A DNA stretch of 64,000 nucleotides from positions 124,001-188,000 of the forward strand of contig JAQJVL010000059.1 in the NCBI GenBank assembly GCA_035578905.1. The letters are read 5' to 3'. This DNA comes from Stictocephala bisonia (Eukaryota; Arthropoda; Insecta; Hemiptera; Membracidae). Below the pieces are notes generated by a model. It saw only the letters and a program-made list of their open reading frames with translations. It ran no database searches and was not told where the DNA came from. Every line of letters starts with the position of its first letter. The stretch's first letter is position 1. The translations under genes were made by a program, and so were the position numbers. Shown piece by piece: positions 23,248-33,400 of this stretch.

Positions 23248-24110
23248 AGGGTTGCCATATGTCCGTATTTTGTTTGTATGGACAGTTTGTATTTTACATT
23301 CAATTTCGGTGTCCGAAGAATGTACAGCAATGTACAAAGAAAATTTCGGGTAAATGTCCGTATTTTTCGTTCTATTAATGTTAAAAATAAATATTTTAAA
23401 TACTTAATATTGTAAAAAATACAAACATTTATTACTTTGGTCAATCGTCAATTGACACTTGTGAGAGGTTGTGTAATGTCTTACATATTATGCTCTATTA
23501 TTATAATACCATACACCGCCCTCCCCTTAAAAGAAGTGTTTAAACTCTTGAAATTGGCCGAAAATAAGTGTGAAAATTTTGAAAGAATGTTGGAGTTTGC
23601 TTTTTCTTTACTCAGTCCTTAGGCACCAGTTGAACAAGTTTTATTCTAGTGAAAAATGTCTGGACAACCGATCGAATTAGACTGTCACTGGAGAAGGGCA
23701 AAGCTGTTCCGAGTATCAATGGCATGTCATGTATTACTTTAAAAATTAATATCTTCAGAAAAATTTAACTGGTTTTAGCCTTCAGCCAGTATACTAGTAC
23801 AACTAGCACAAGTGATGCCTGAACAATTATGACAATTTATTGAATTCTTCTGAATTAACTTAAACGTAATGAATGACTTTTTAAATGAAACAAAAATTAA
23901 CTGTCAATTAATATTGTACTATTCTGTAATCTTAAATTAAAATATAGTTGCAATATTAATATTACGAGTGTATATCACAAAGTCGTTAATTATTTTCCCC
24001 AATTAACAACCTGAATCGCATATAATAGAAGACAGTTTTCATAATTCCCACCAGACCCCCAAGTATATCCACTGTCCATATTTTACTGTGAAAATGTATG
24101 GCAACCCTAC
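23248..24110 (+). mobile_element. hAT-like DNA transposon remnant with 8-bp target duplication
   Basis: TGATAGAT flanks both sides (23240-23247 and 24111-24118; the preceding C also matches). Ends are AGGGTTGCCATA and, reverse-complemented, GTAGGGTTGCCATAC. Inside, the plus strand encodes the C-terminal dimerisation region of a hAT transposase: ERMLEFAFSLLSP, then after a stop APVEQVLF and NGMSC-like sequence (23580-23745). Removing the element joins the two halves of the host transposase in frame (DLSG then PSLLRKYLHG). Internally deleted copy. Confidence 0.82.
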
Positions 24111-24978
24111 TGATAGATCACTATAAACTGGTTTTATTGCCAGCAACTGGGATGGTATTAGTTGGTAAAGGTGGTTCCTTTTTTAGGCCTTTGGTTATAT
24201 TTACACCAAGAAAGTTCACCTACTGGGCAGTGTCCATCGCACTGATTTTCAGGTGTAGACATTTTGTGGAGTTTTCATTTTGGTCAAGTCACTGCAGTTA
24301 CTTCTAATTGCATGCCCATTGTATTCTTGTAGTTTTTAATGACTTTCTCACTAAGTCTTTAACCTTTCATTTTATCTTTCAATCTCAAAAGCCTTTTGAG
24401 CTTTTTTTTGTATAAATTTAAACAAAAATAATAGTTATGAAAGTATTTGTATAACATCTGTTTCTAATAAACAAGTTAACCAACAAATGAAAATAAATAA
24501 CAAAACATTCAACTAACCTATTATAGAACAAATAAACTGTATGAAGTTATAATGGCTAAAAGTGGGGCAAACTATATGTGACACCATGTTACTTCTCAAA
24601 GCGTATGAAAGTTAATACTAATTATTTATATGTTTAGAGTATCGTTGGATTCCGAAAACTGTAAGGAATAAGACAATGGAAAAACAATTTTTCTTAATAA
24701 ACTAAAAATTTGATGATCTGCTCCCCTTAAGTATCTAAAATTAGCTTCTAATTTCCTGAACACAAGATGCAGTAAAATAAAAATGTTTTCTTCTTTCAAG
24801 CATCTTGGTGAAATTATACAAGGACCAAATCTTGAAAAAGTTGCAAATGAAGCTTGTTGCCAAAAAATGACAAAACTGTCTTTAGATTAACACAGAACAT
24901 TTATAATAAAAAATAACTCTCTAAATAACCAAAACTTTAACACCACAACACAGTAACTAAAACCAGGCTTAGACTTTA

Positions 24979-25651
24979 GGCTGCTATTAGCCGTGGGACT
25001 CTTCAGTGGAGACACAGTGTCTCCACAGTGTCCTGAACATATACTGAGTAGGGACACAGTGGCGCAACAGCACAAAATAGATCTGATAATGTATGTTCTG
25101 TATCTGCCAGTCCTTTTAATGAACAAGAAAAAGCGAAGGGTTAGAAAATTCTGTAAACACCCGATGCTGGTCCCAAAGCTGAGTAAAGGGCTTTATTACT
25201 CCTTTCTTCGTTTCTGAAACATTAACTTATTCAAAACTATCCACAGTGCCACAGTTTTTACTATAAATTATAAAATTAACGGAAATTGACAGAAATGAAA
25301 TTCACTGACACTTCAGCTACTTATAACCAGAAGACAGACGACAGACCGACTTTTTTTCATGGGTACGTGATATAGACTGTGAAGTGTATGTACGTGCAGT
25401 ATGTTGCGCCACAGTTGCCGTATGGCTAATGGGCTCCATAAGCTGCCATGCCCTGCAACTTCGGTGAGACAAAATGTTGACGAGCAGTTGCCGGGGTCAG
25501 ACACCATCAGGTAACAGTTCCGCCACAATTTTGAGTTGATCCACTAGTGTCTCACGACTAATAGCTCCGATTTGATTCCATGCCCTGTTACATCACCGTC
25601 AACCGTGGCACAACTGTGTCTTCCAATAGTGTCCCACAGCTAATAGAGGTC
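24979..25651. mobile_element. Harbinger-like 673-bp element with TTA target duplication
   Basis: TTA at 24976-24978 and 25652-25654 flanks inverted ends GGCTGCTATTAGCCGTGGGAC and GACCTCTATTAGCTGTGGGAC (17 of 21 match; the outermost bases are the least conserved). A 3-bp TWA duplication is characteristic of PIF/Harbinger elements. Internal sequence is rich in CAGTGTC and GTGGCGCAAC motifs in both orientations and has no transposase frame. The RTE-like LINE reading resumes directly after it, supporting insertion. Confidence 0.68.
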
Positions 25652-26080
25652 TTAGATTTAACCAAAAAGTTTGACAGTAAACAAATTTAAAGAAGAGAAA
25701 GAAGATTATTAGGAAACTATTACATCTATTAAATATTGACTTTCAAACTCATAGACTTAAAAGTAATATGGAAATAAAAACACTGACATGAGATAAAGAA
25801 GACTAGAATTTTAAAGTCATATCAAGGGAATGGAACACTGGGTTAAAAAAGCAAATTGTAGAATGTTATGAAAATTGAAGTGGGGCCGAAACAGAAACAA
25901 TTAAATGGATATGTATAATAAAAGACGATCTAAAGCTACAGGTATAACACAAACTGACATTTGAAACAAGAACACATTAAGACAATAGATTTGTTAATAA
26001 GAACATCTGTCAGAGAGTTATACAAGAACAACCTGATCCAGTGAACAAACTGAGAGCTCATTCAAAATATAAGTGAATAA

Positions 26081-27099
26081 GAATAAAGAAAATATTTTAA
26101 TAAATTAAAATACATAACCTAAATTAATCATTCTACAAATATTATTTATTAGAAAAACACATTTTTAATAAATAAATTTATTGACCCATCCATAGTTCTG
26201 TGCGTGTGGTTCGAGCATGCGCATCAATGGATTTCCCTCTCCAACGATAGTTGCACATTTATTTAAAAAAATAAACATCTCAGACAAGGTACCTACAAAA
26301 TATTTCCACGTGATTGATCGATTTAGTTACCAGTATTTTATAGAATAATCAAACCAGCTGATTTCGCCCATGTGATGTCATAGTCTACTGCACAGCTTCG
26401 TCATGATACCTACTGTATTTTCTAATTACTGTGTTCTCGGATAGAATAAAACCAGTTTTTTTTTGTTTCCTTCTAAAAATATGTTTACATTATTTAATGA
26501 TTGTTTAAATTTTTCTCATTGCACGTTACCACATAAGTTATTGTAAAATCACAATATTATAAAAGAAGCAGTATTATTTTAAATATCGTTATTACTATAT
26601 CAATTTTTATTCCAGCGTTTTATCTTTATAACCATCTAAAGTATGTTGACATATCCACACAAGCACCATCGAGTAATCTACACAAATATAGCAGCCAACT
26701 TAAATAAGAGTTTGAACAGACTGTACACAATAGACATAGGAGAAGTATAGTGGGGGATATTCACTATCTCGCTTGCACTACCTACACGCCTAGAACAATG
26801 GCCTGGTCTATAAATGTATGTATGTATATATATATATTATAATCTATTAAGCAAGTAGTATTGTTTAAAGTACAAAGTAACTTTCAAAAATTAGAAAACG
26901 TTTTATCTGCAGGATGTTGTATCTTTGAAACTGTAAGTGAAACATTTTATACACTTTTATTGAGGAGTAATGCTGCCTTAAGCCAAGAAAATAATTCATT
27001 TATAAAATATAAAATATTTTCAAACAGTATAAGTCAAAAATTGTCTCTCATCAATATATTTTTAATAATTTTTTTTCTCAAAAAAGATTAATTTCTCCA
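26081..27099. other. intergenic spacer downstream of the LRR gene
   Basis: No gene recognised. Contains a short (AT)n run near 26825. The 76-codon plus frame at 26861 has no recognisable similarity. Confidence 0.4.
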
Positions 27100-27676
27100 G
27101 TGTGAACGCTTTGTTCTCAATACGTACTCTTTATTTCCAAATTTGAGTTTCATAAAAACAAAATAAAATATGAATAATAGATCAAGACTAAATCTCCCTT
27201 ATTTCTATGAAAATAAAAAATAATGATGTTCAATACTTAAAAAATAATGATAACAAAAATAAGATATTTACAATTTTTTTCTTCCATTGAGAAAAAAGTT
27301 ACAGAATAAAATTAAACATTTTCTTGAACACAGTATTCATTAAAATACATTTTCTACGATTATTCGCTAACTATCCTTGCCAAAACTATGTGTAAATATA
27401 CATATCTGTCGTAAATTAAATACTATATTTACATAAAAATCACATAGAATCCTAATGTAAGAGTAATGAGTCTAATATACATGTATATAGTGCAATTTAT
27501 ACATGTACCATATTTAAATATGTATCCTTACAAATTGAAAACTTGTTCAATCTTCAAAATATATATAATTGTTTTTAAAACTAATGTTGTTTTAAAACTA
27601 TTTTGAAGCCAATTTCGTAAGATTTAAGAATACTTGTCTCACATTCAACTGACATAATTACAATATAACTTTATTG
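27100..27676 (-). terminator. 3' untranslated region and poly(A) signals of the LRR gene
   Basis: On the minus strand AATAAA lies one base after the stop codon (27675-27670). Another lies at about 27131-27126. The first is too close to the stop to be sure it is used; the second would give a ~550-base 3' UTR. The exact cleavage site is not determinable here. Confidence 0.4.
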
Positions 27677-30400
27677 TTACCGAAGACTAATCTCTTTTTC
27701 GTCTGGAGGAAAAGAAACGTAGAAAGGTTGATTTTGAACTCTACCTAATGTTGAATAAGTTGGTCTCATGCCAGCTGATATGGAAGAGGGAGGTCCCATC
27801 TTCTGCGGTAATGTTGCTGCATATCCTGGATTGGGGCCGTACATATGAGGCATGGAGTATAATGGCATTTTGGGGCAAGGGCAGGCAGGACTATTGCAGT
27901 GTGGCTGCATCAACGAAGGCACAGAAGCTAGAGGACCACCACGATATTGGTTGTCACTCCACCTGAGCCGGATCACACAGATGATGATAATCAAAACTAG
28001 AATAAAAACAACAACACCCCCAACAATACTTATAATCAACTTATCATCATTATTGATAGTGTTCATTACCATACTTGGACCTTTATTTGTAACCAATACT
28101 TTATTATTGGACATTGTTGTAGCAGGAAGTGACCAAATAATTTCTGGTTCTGTTGTTATTCTAGGAGTTGTTTTGCTAGTTTTCAAAATTGTAATAGGTG
28201 TTTTTGCTGTGGTAGTTTGTCTGTAAGGATCACAGCTAAGATCATCATCAGCAATTTCTACTAGAACTTTGTTAGCAAACATTAACGGAGCAGAACAGTT
28301 TATTCCTTGGGCTAAAGGTGATCTTCTCAATGCCCTTACACCACAATCACAGAGGATTGGGTTAGAGGCAAGTCCAAGTAAAGTTACATCTCCCCGGCGA
28401 TCATCCAAAGCAGATAAAAACTGAGGGGTCAGAGTTGTTAGTTGACTTCCAGTTATATCCAGTTTGACTTTAGAAGACCTAGGCAGAGGAATCAGCAATG
28501 CTGGTGGCAGTGTGTTTAGAGAAGTGTTTCTTAGTTCTATTGATATATCACGAGATTTTAATCCTGCTAAAGCTCCCGAAGAGATGCTTTGCACACGGGA
28601 TCCTCTGATGCCTAATCTCGCTAACCTTGGATTCATAGCTGGTGAAAGTTGATCGCTACCTACTGCTGAATCCTTTACTTCAACATCTAAGCCTTCTAGT
28701 GCTGGCAGACTGTGCAACAAACCAGTTACATCCAAATAACCTAATTTAGGATATCCATAAGCTTCAAGTTCAGCAAGGTTACTTAATTTACGGAATGCCA
28801 TCTTTTCCAGTCTAATGCACTCCTCTAGCATAGATATTTTCAATTTACGTAAAGACTCTAAATCATCTAAATCTCCTTGCACTATTGTTCTGATTGGATT
28901 TGAAGAAAGATCAACTGATTGGAGATTTTTTAGTTTGGGCCAGATCTTACTTAAGGAACCACTCATATCTGAAATTTTGTTGTGTGACAAATCCAATACT
29001 TCCAACAAAGTTGGTCTTTCAAATGCTTTTTCTGGCAAATCAGCAATGAAATTATGTGATAGGTTCAGTTTATGTAAGAATGGTGTTTCTAATACAGGAA
29101 CGTGATTGATTCCTGTCCCTGCCATATTTAGTTCTCTTACGGTCTTTGGCTCTCCTAAAACATTTAAAACTGATTCTTGCGAAAGTGGATTAAATGAAAG
29201 ATCTAGCCTTTTGATATTTACCATTATACTATCATCTGGTGGAATATCTTTCAGTTTGTTTCTTGACAAATTTACAGAAGTCAAGAAGAAATATTGACGC
29301 TGCAATGTTTTCAGTGGAGCAGTTTCAAAAAGATTACCAGATAAATCAATATTTTCTAACATTCGTAGCCTCGATCTCTCAAAAATCGACTCTGGCAACT
29401 CTGATAATAAGTTATTTCTTAGATTTAGAAGTTTTAACCTGCCCAACCCTTGAAATGTTCTTTCTCCCAATCTCTCTAATTTATTAGAGGCTAAATCAAT
29501 CACTTGGAGCTGTGTAGAATTGTGGAAAGCAGTTTCACTTATTGATTCCAACAGATTGTGATTTAGTTTTAATATTCTCAACCTTGGTAAACGGCCAAAA
29601 TCAAATTCTTCTAATCCCTTCAATAAATTTGAACTCAAATCAACTTCTTGGAGATAGTTTAAAGTAATAATTAACTCAGCTGGAAAGAAGTTAAATTTAT
29701 TCCTAGCAGCAGAAAGCAATTTTAGTCTTGGATGAACTCTAAATGATGATGGGAAAAGGTAGCTTAGCTCATTATCATCCAAATTTAGTTCTTCTAGTTG
29801 AGTTCCATTGCTTCTTCTTGTTACAAACAGTTCACCTTTGAAAGAAGTCAGTTTGTTACCATTTAATTTCAGTTTTTTAAGATGGACTAGTTGAGAAAAT
29901 GATCCTGTTCTTATATTGCTTATGTGATTATTAGACAAATCCAAATATGTCACATTCATTACATTTTGGAATATAGATTCTGTAATTTCTTGTAATAGGT
30001 TATCTGCAAGTGATATCCATTTAAGTGACAATGAGCGCATCAAAAGTTCAGGGTTAAGAGTTTTCATTGCTGTGTGACTTAAATCAAGAACTTCAAGTTT
30101 TGTCAAAGGGTAAAAGACAGTTGATGGCAAAGCACCTAGTTGAGGGTTTTTACTGAGATTCAGGTGCGTCAGTGAAGGAACCATGGAGAATGAAGGCCTG
30201 GGTATTTCTGTGATCAAGTTATTAGATATATCTAAACTAAGGAGATTTGTTAATGACAATGGTTTGTACGGTAGAGACGAGATTCGATTTCCTCTCATAT
30301 TCAACACTTGTAATGTTTCTTCAAGTCCAGAAAATGTTGGCGATTCTAATGAAAGAAGCAGATTTCCACTAAGATCCAAAGACTGCAACTGCTTAAAGTC
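27677..30400 (-). CDS. LRR gene, large 3' terminal coding exon (907 codons)
   Basis: Acceptor CTTGTTCTAG at 30401, phase 0, beginning DFKQLQSLDLSGN. An uninterrupted frame of 907 codons carries more than 20 LRRs, the C-terminal Cys cap, the membrane helix (about 27960-28040) and the cytoplasmic tail ending DEKEISLR-stop. The ectodomain has several N-x-S/T sites (for example NRS-like and NVTYLD). The tail contains CNSPACPCPK, a possible palmitoylation or metal-binding cluster, and several Tyr residues (NQYRG, PTYST, PFYVSF). No TIR or kinase domain follows, so it is not a Toll receptor. Its intactness beside heavily mutated repeats shows purifying selection. Confidence 0.96.
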   Translation of the reverse strand, partial: DFKQLQSLDLSGNLLLSLESPTFSGLEETLQVLNMRGNRISSLPYKPLSLTNLLSLDISNNLITEIPRPSFSMVPSLTHLNLSKNPQLGALPSTVFYPLTKLEVLDLSHTAMKTLNPELLMRSLSLKWISLADNLLQEITESIFQNVMNVTYLDLSNNHISNIRTGSFSQLVHLKKLKLNGNKLTSFKGELFVTRRSNGTQLEELNLDDNELSYLFPSSFRVHPRLKLLSAARNKFNFFPAELIITLNYLQEVDLSSNLLKGLEEFDFGRLPRLRILKLNHNLLESISETAFHNSTQLQVIDLASNKLERLGERTFQGLGRLKLLNLRNNLLSELPESIFERSRLRMLENIDLSGNLFETAPLKTLQRQYFFLTSVNLSRNKLKDIPPDDSIMVNIKRLDLSFNPLSQESVLNVLGEPKTVRELNMAGTGINHVPVLETPFLHKLNLSHNFIADLPEKAFERPTLLEVLDLSHNKISDMSGSLSKIWPKLKNLQSVDLSSNPIRTIVQGDLDDLESLRKLKISMLEECIRLEKMAFRKLSNLAELEAYGYPKLGYLDVTGLLHSLPALEGLDVEVKDSAVGSDQLSPAMNPRLARLGIRGSRVQSISSGALAGLKSRDISIELRNTSLNTLPPALLIPLPRSSKVKLDITGSQLTTLTPQFLSALDDRRGDVTLLGLASNPILCDCGVRALRRSPLAQGINCSAPLMFANKVLVEIADDDLSCDPYRQTTTAKTPITILKTSKTTPRITTEPEIIWSLPATTMSNNKVLVTNKGPSMVMNTINNDDKLIISIVGGVVVFILVLIIIICVIRLRWSDNQYRGGPLASVPSLMQPHCNSPACPCPKMPLYSMPHMYGPNPGYAATLPQKMGPPSSISAGMRPTYSTLGRVQNQPFYVSFPPDEKEISLR

Positions 30401-33400
30401 CTAGAACAAGACAATAAATTAAATAAAATCAAATAATTTTACTTTTATACATGTATATATAATCAATTAAAAGGAATTGGTAAAAGAAAATCAGGAAAAT
30501 GTATATAGTCTAGCAGCGCTCATTGAAGGGCTATGTTCCCAAATTCCTGTTGCCGTCCTCCCAAGTTGATCTCAGGTTCTACTCAAACTGATCACGGATG
30601 CCTACTCAAGTTGATCAATGTTGGCTACCAAATTAACATTGACAATTATAAAATCATCAAATTACATCACAAAATTAATAAAAATTAATTACAATTCATA
30701 CATTAAAATACCTTATATAATAATACATTCATAGATAGAAACCAACTTTAAATTTTAAAGTTGAAGAGAATCATATGCTTGATAAAAGTATAAGAATACA
30801 AATATGTTCAGCCTATAAAATTAAAACTACTAAAAAAATTTGTTACTTCATGCCTTGAAATGGAAAATTTTGACTTTTATGCTCTATTTTAAAGTAACTA
30901 AAATTCGTACAAGATTTTTAGTTCATTGATTACTTTGGTTAGTTACAACAATTTTTTAAGCTGTTAAGCTGGCCAAACTTACTTGACCAACAAATAAAAA
31001 TGTCCTCACTGCTTAGATATTCATATCGTGGCCTTTCTAAGAATAAAAACGAGGGTTTCACATAAATGCTCATATGAATTATTGATTGCAACCATGATGT
31101 AATAACTTGGTACCGTTTTAATCCTAGTTTCTTGCTGTACAAAATTATATGCCACATGTGCACCTTTAGTTTTATTGTTTAAGATCCTAACGACGACCAT
31201 TGAAACAAAATATCTTCTGAACGGCCAAGTCACCCATGTTATTCTTATTTCAATTTTCAACCCCTAAAACAATTTCTTTTTTAGAAATTTCAACATGTTT
31301 GTATTTTTTTCAGGTTGACATTGTAAGATCTAACTTCAGTCCAAATTCCAACATTTTACAACTCTCCAAAGTGGGTAAACTTTTATGTCAGTGAGTGATC
31401 CCAATCCTGCTTTTGTATTATGGTGAGATACTAATCATATTATTCTTGTTATACAAATTGTACAATTAGGAATTGATTAATTAAATTATCAAAATGATCT
31501 TTAGTTTGTTATCAATTGTATCAGTACATACACAGCAGAAGATAATCCAACTTTCTATTCCATTATTTTTTAAAGAAATTCTTTATATTCAACCATAAGT
31601 TTAAACTTAGTTCAGCTAAAAAAATTGCTTAGTTAAATATGTACGTAGTCTATATTGATAAACTTTTCAGGCAGTATAACAGGTATCTTATTTATCAACG
31701 ACTGTCGGCGCAGTAATTATGTGTACTCGAGTTTTATGATTGTTTCCTAAGAAACTAAGAGACTCATGAAAAATCCCACCACAACATTGTTTTCCTTTTT
31801 TGATTGTAGGAGGAATGCATTTTACAATTTTATTATAAGTTTTAATAATTTTTATCATAGTTGGAACAATAAAAGTACCGGAATTCTAATTAGTTTTCAC
31901 TCTGCATCAAGTTTAAACTTTTATTTCTCAAAAACCTGTTAATGAATAAAATTTATATTTTATTACATGGTTCATAGGAATGTTTTCTATAATTTTGATC
32001 AATTTCAGAATTGTAACTTATCAAGAAAAAAATGTCTTATCTATTTCCTGAAACAGCATTATCTTGGCTTGTAGAAGTCGTAAAATTATTTACTTAGTCA
32101 TGTTGTAATCATTATAACATGTATAGTTACGATACATTACTTTTATATGCATGAGTAAATGCAGTGATTTTAAATTGATTTAAATCAGTTCAAAATCATT
32201 ATAATTAATACATTTAATTAGATTTATTTTAAAACAGTATAAAATCACAACATTTACTTACGCATGTAAAAGTAATGTGCCGTTTCCCAAACCACCAAGT
32301 CACCGCTGGGAAGTCAACATCCCTAGATTAGATTAGATTAGATACACCGGGTTGTGGTCCTGTCACCAAGCCCACCGCGCCTAGACTCCATGGCCCTTTG
32401 CGCCCCGAGCCTGACGACAGTGTCATAAGAGACCAGTCCCACTTATGAAGGACATGATCTCCCCGAGTGTAGCCCTTCTAATATCCTCTGGTTCCAGAAA
32501 AGCGGCACCCAGAGTCCTATGCCTAAGAGATGAGAGAGCTCCACAATGACAAAAGATGTGTATGGAGCTCTCCTCATCCTCCTCACAAAGTCTACATGTG
32601 TAGTCTTCTGTTAGGCACATTATCTTCATATGTCTGTGAAGAAGATTATGTCCGGTCAGCATTCCCGTAACTGCCCTCACATTGGCCCGGTTACAACTCA
32701 GCAGATCTCTGCTGTACCTGCGATCCGGTCCTTGGATAAGTGCAAGAGACTGCCTGAGCCCGGACTCGGTCCTCCATCTGCCATCGTGTTCCTCAGAGGT
32801 CCACCTGTCAATTATTCTTCTTTTTACCTTTTGAAAAGGAATACCAAGAGCCGGCTCCGGCCCCAGCAGAGGGCACTTTGCCCCTCTCCTACACAGTGCA
32901 TCGGCTCTCTCATTTCCATCAATACCAGCAATCCCAGGGACCCATATGAGTCTCACCTGTTTACACTGGCAAAGAGTCTCCAGGATCCCCTGACACTCCC
33001 ATACCAACTTAGAGCTGGTACGTGATGCCATGATCGCCTTTATCGCCGCCTGGCTGTCCGAGCAGAGGGAAACTACTCCTCCGAAGCCACCTAGACACAT
33101 TTCTTCTTGTGTGGCTGTCATGATAGCCATCACCTCCGCCTGGAAGACGGTAGCATGGGCCCCCAGGGGTACAGACAGAACTTTCCGTGCTCCCCTCCCG
33201 TACACCCCAGCACCCGCGCCTCCTTCTGTGAGTGAGCCGTCTGTATACCAGACGCTTCCTTTGACTTGTGCAGGCTCGGTTCTCCCTATCCACTTATCTC
33301 TACTTGGAAGGAAGGCCCTGACCTGCCTATCAATTCTGTACCTAGGTGTCATTGAGTCTATTCCCATCGAAAGCAACGGGTCCAGACCAATGTCCCTAGA

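Larger units (their letters stand above)
21882..24726 (-). mobile_element. Kolobok-like DNA transposon with TTAA target duplication
   Basis: TTAA at 21878-21881 and 24727-24730 flanks perfect 12-bp terminal inverted repeats (GGGGAGCAGATC). Inside, a minus-strand transposase remnant runs from ~24310 to ~22850: AIRSNCSDLTKMKTPQN, a SWCKYN segment, then across a hAT insertion LYSDLSGPSLLRKYLHG and QNxNESF, and finally ETCACDAITCYNDGNLGKIK and CGHSGLNCVVGFKK. These phrases belong to transposases classed with the Mutator-like/Kolobok domain, and TTAA duplication is typical of Kolobok and piggyBac. Multiple stops; dead copy. The exact superfamily is inferred. Confidence 0.75.
21560..26080 (+). mobile_element. 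RTE-like LINE remnant split by two DNA transposons
   Basis: Plus-strand RT similarity occurs in three pieces. First, LAFVDGLEIVTQNIYTAKNK (21756-21815; FVDG replaces the catalytic F/YADD) and LQISFEK (~21850-21872). Second, after the Kolobok-like insertion, FKHLGEIIQ and NLEKVANEACCQKMTKLS (~24797-24885). Third, after the Harbinger-like insertion, LTKKFDSKQI, RKLLHLLNIDFQTHRLKSN and a HWVKKANC segment (~25655-25860). The order and phrases (YADD, K-YLG-E-I, E-RKI-RK-L) are those of the RTE/BovB group. Many stops. Upstream RT and endonuclease parts are not recognisable. Confidence 0.7.

Noticed and set aside
24979..25651. hAT assignment for this element
   Set aside because: No 8-bp duplication was found, whereas TTA at both ends with matching inverted termini fits a Harbinger-type insertion better.
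27677..30400. Toll-like receptor
   Set aside because: After the membrane helix only ~93 residues follow, with no TIR domain.
27748..30404. Plus-strand frames of 60-124 codons opposite the large LRR exon
   Set aside because: Shadows of the strongly supported minus-strand coding exon.
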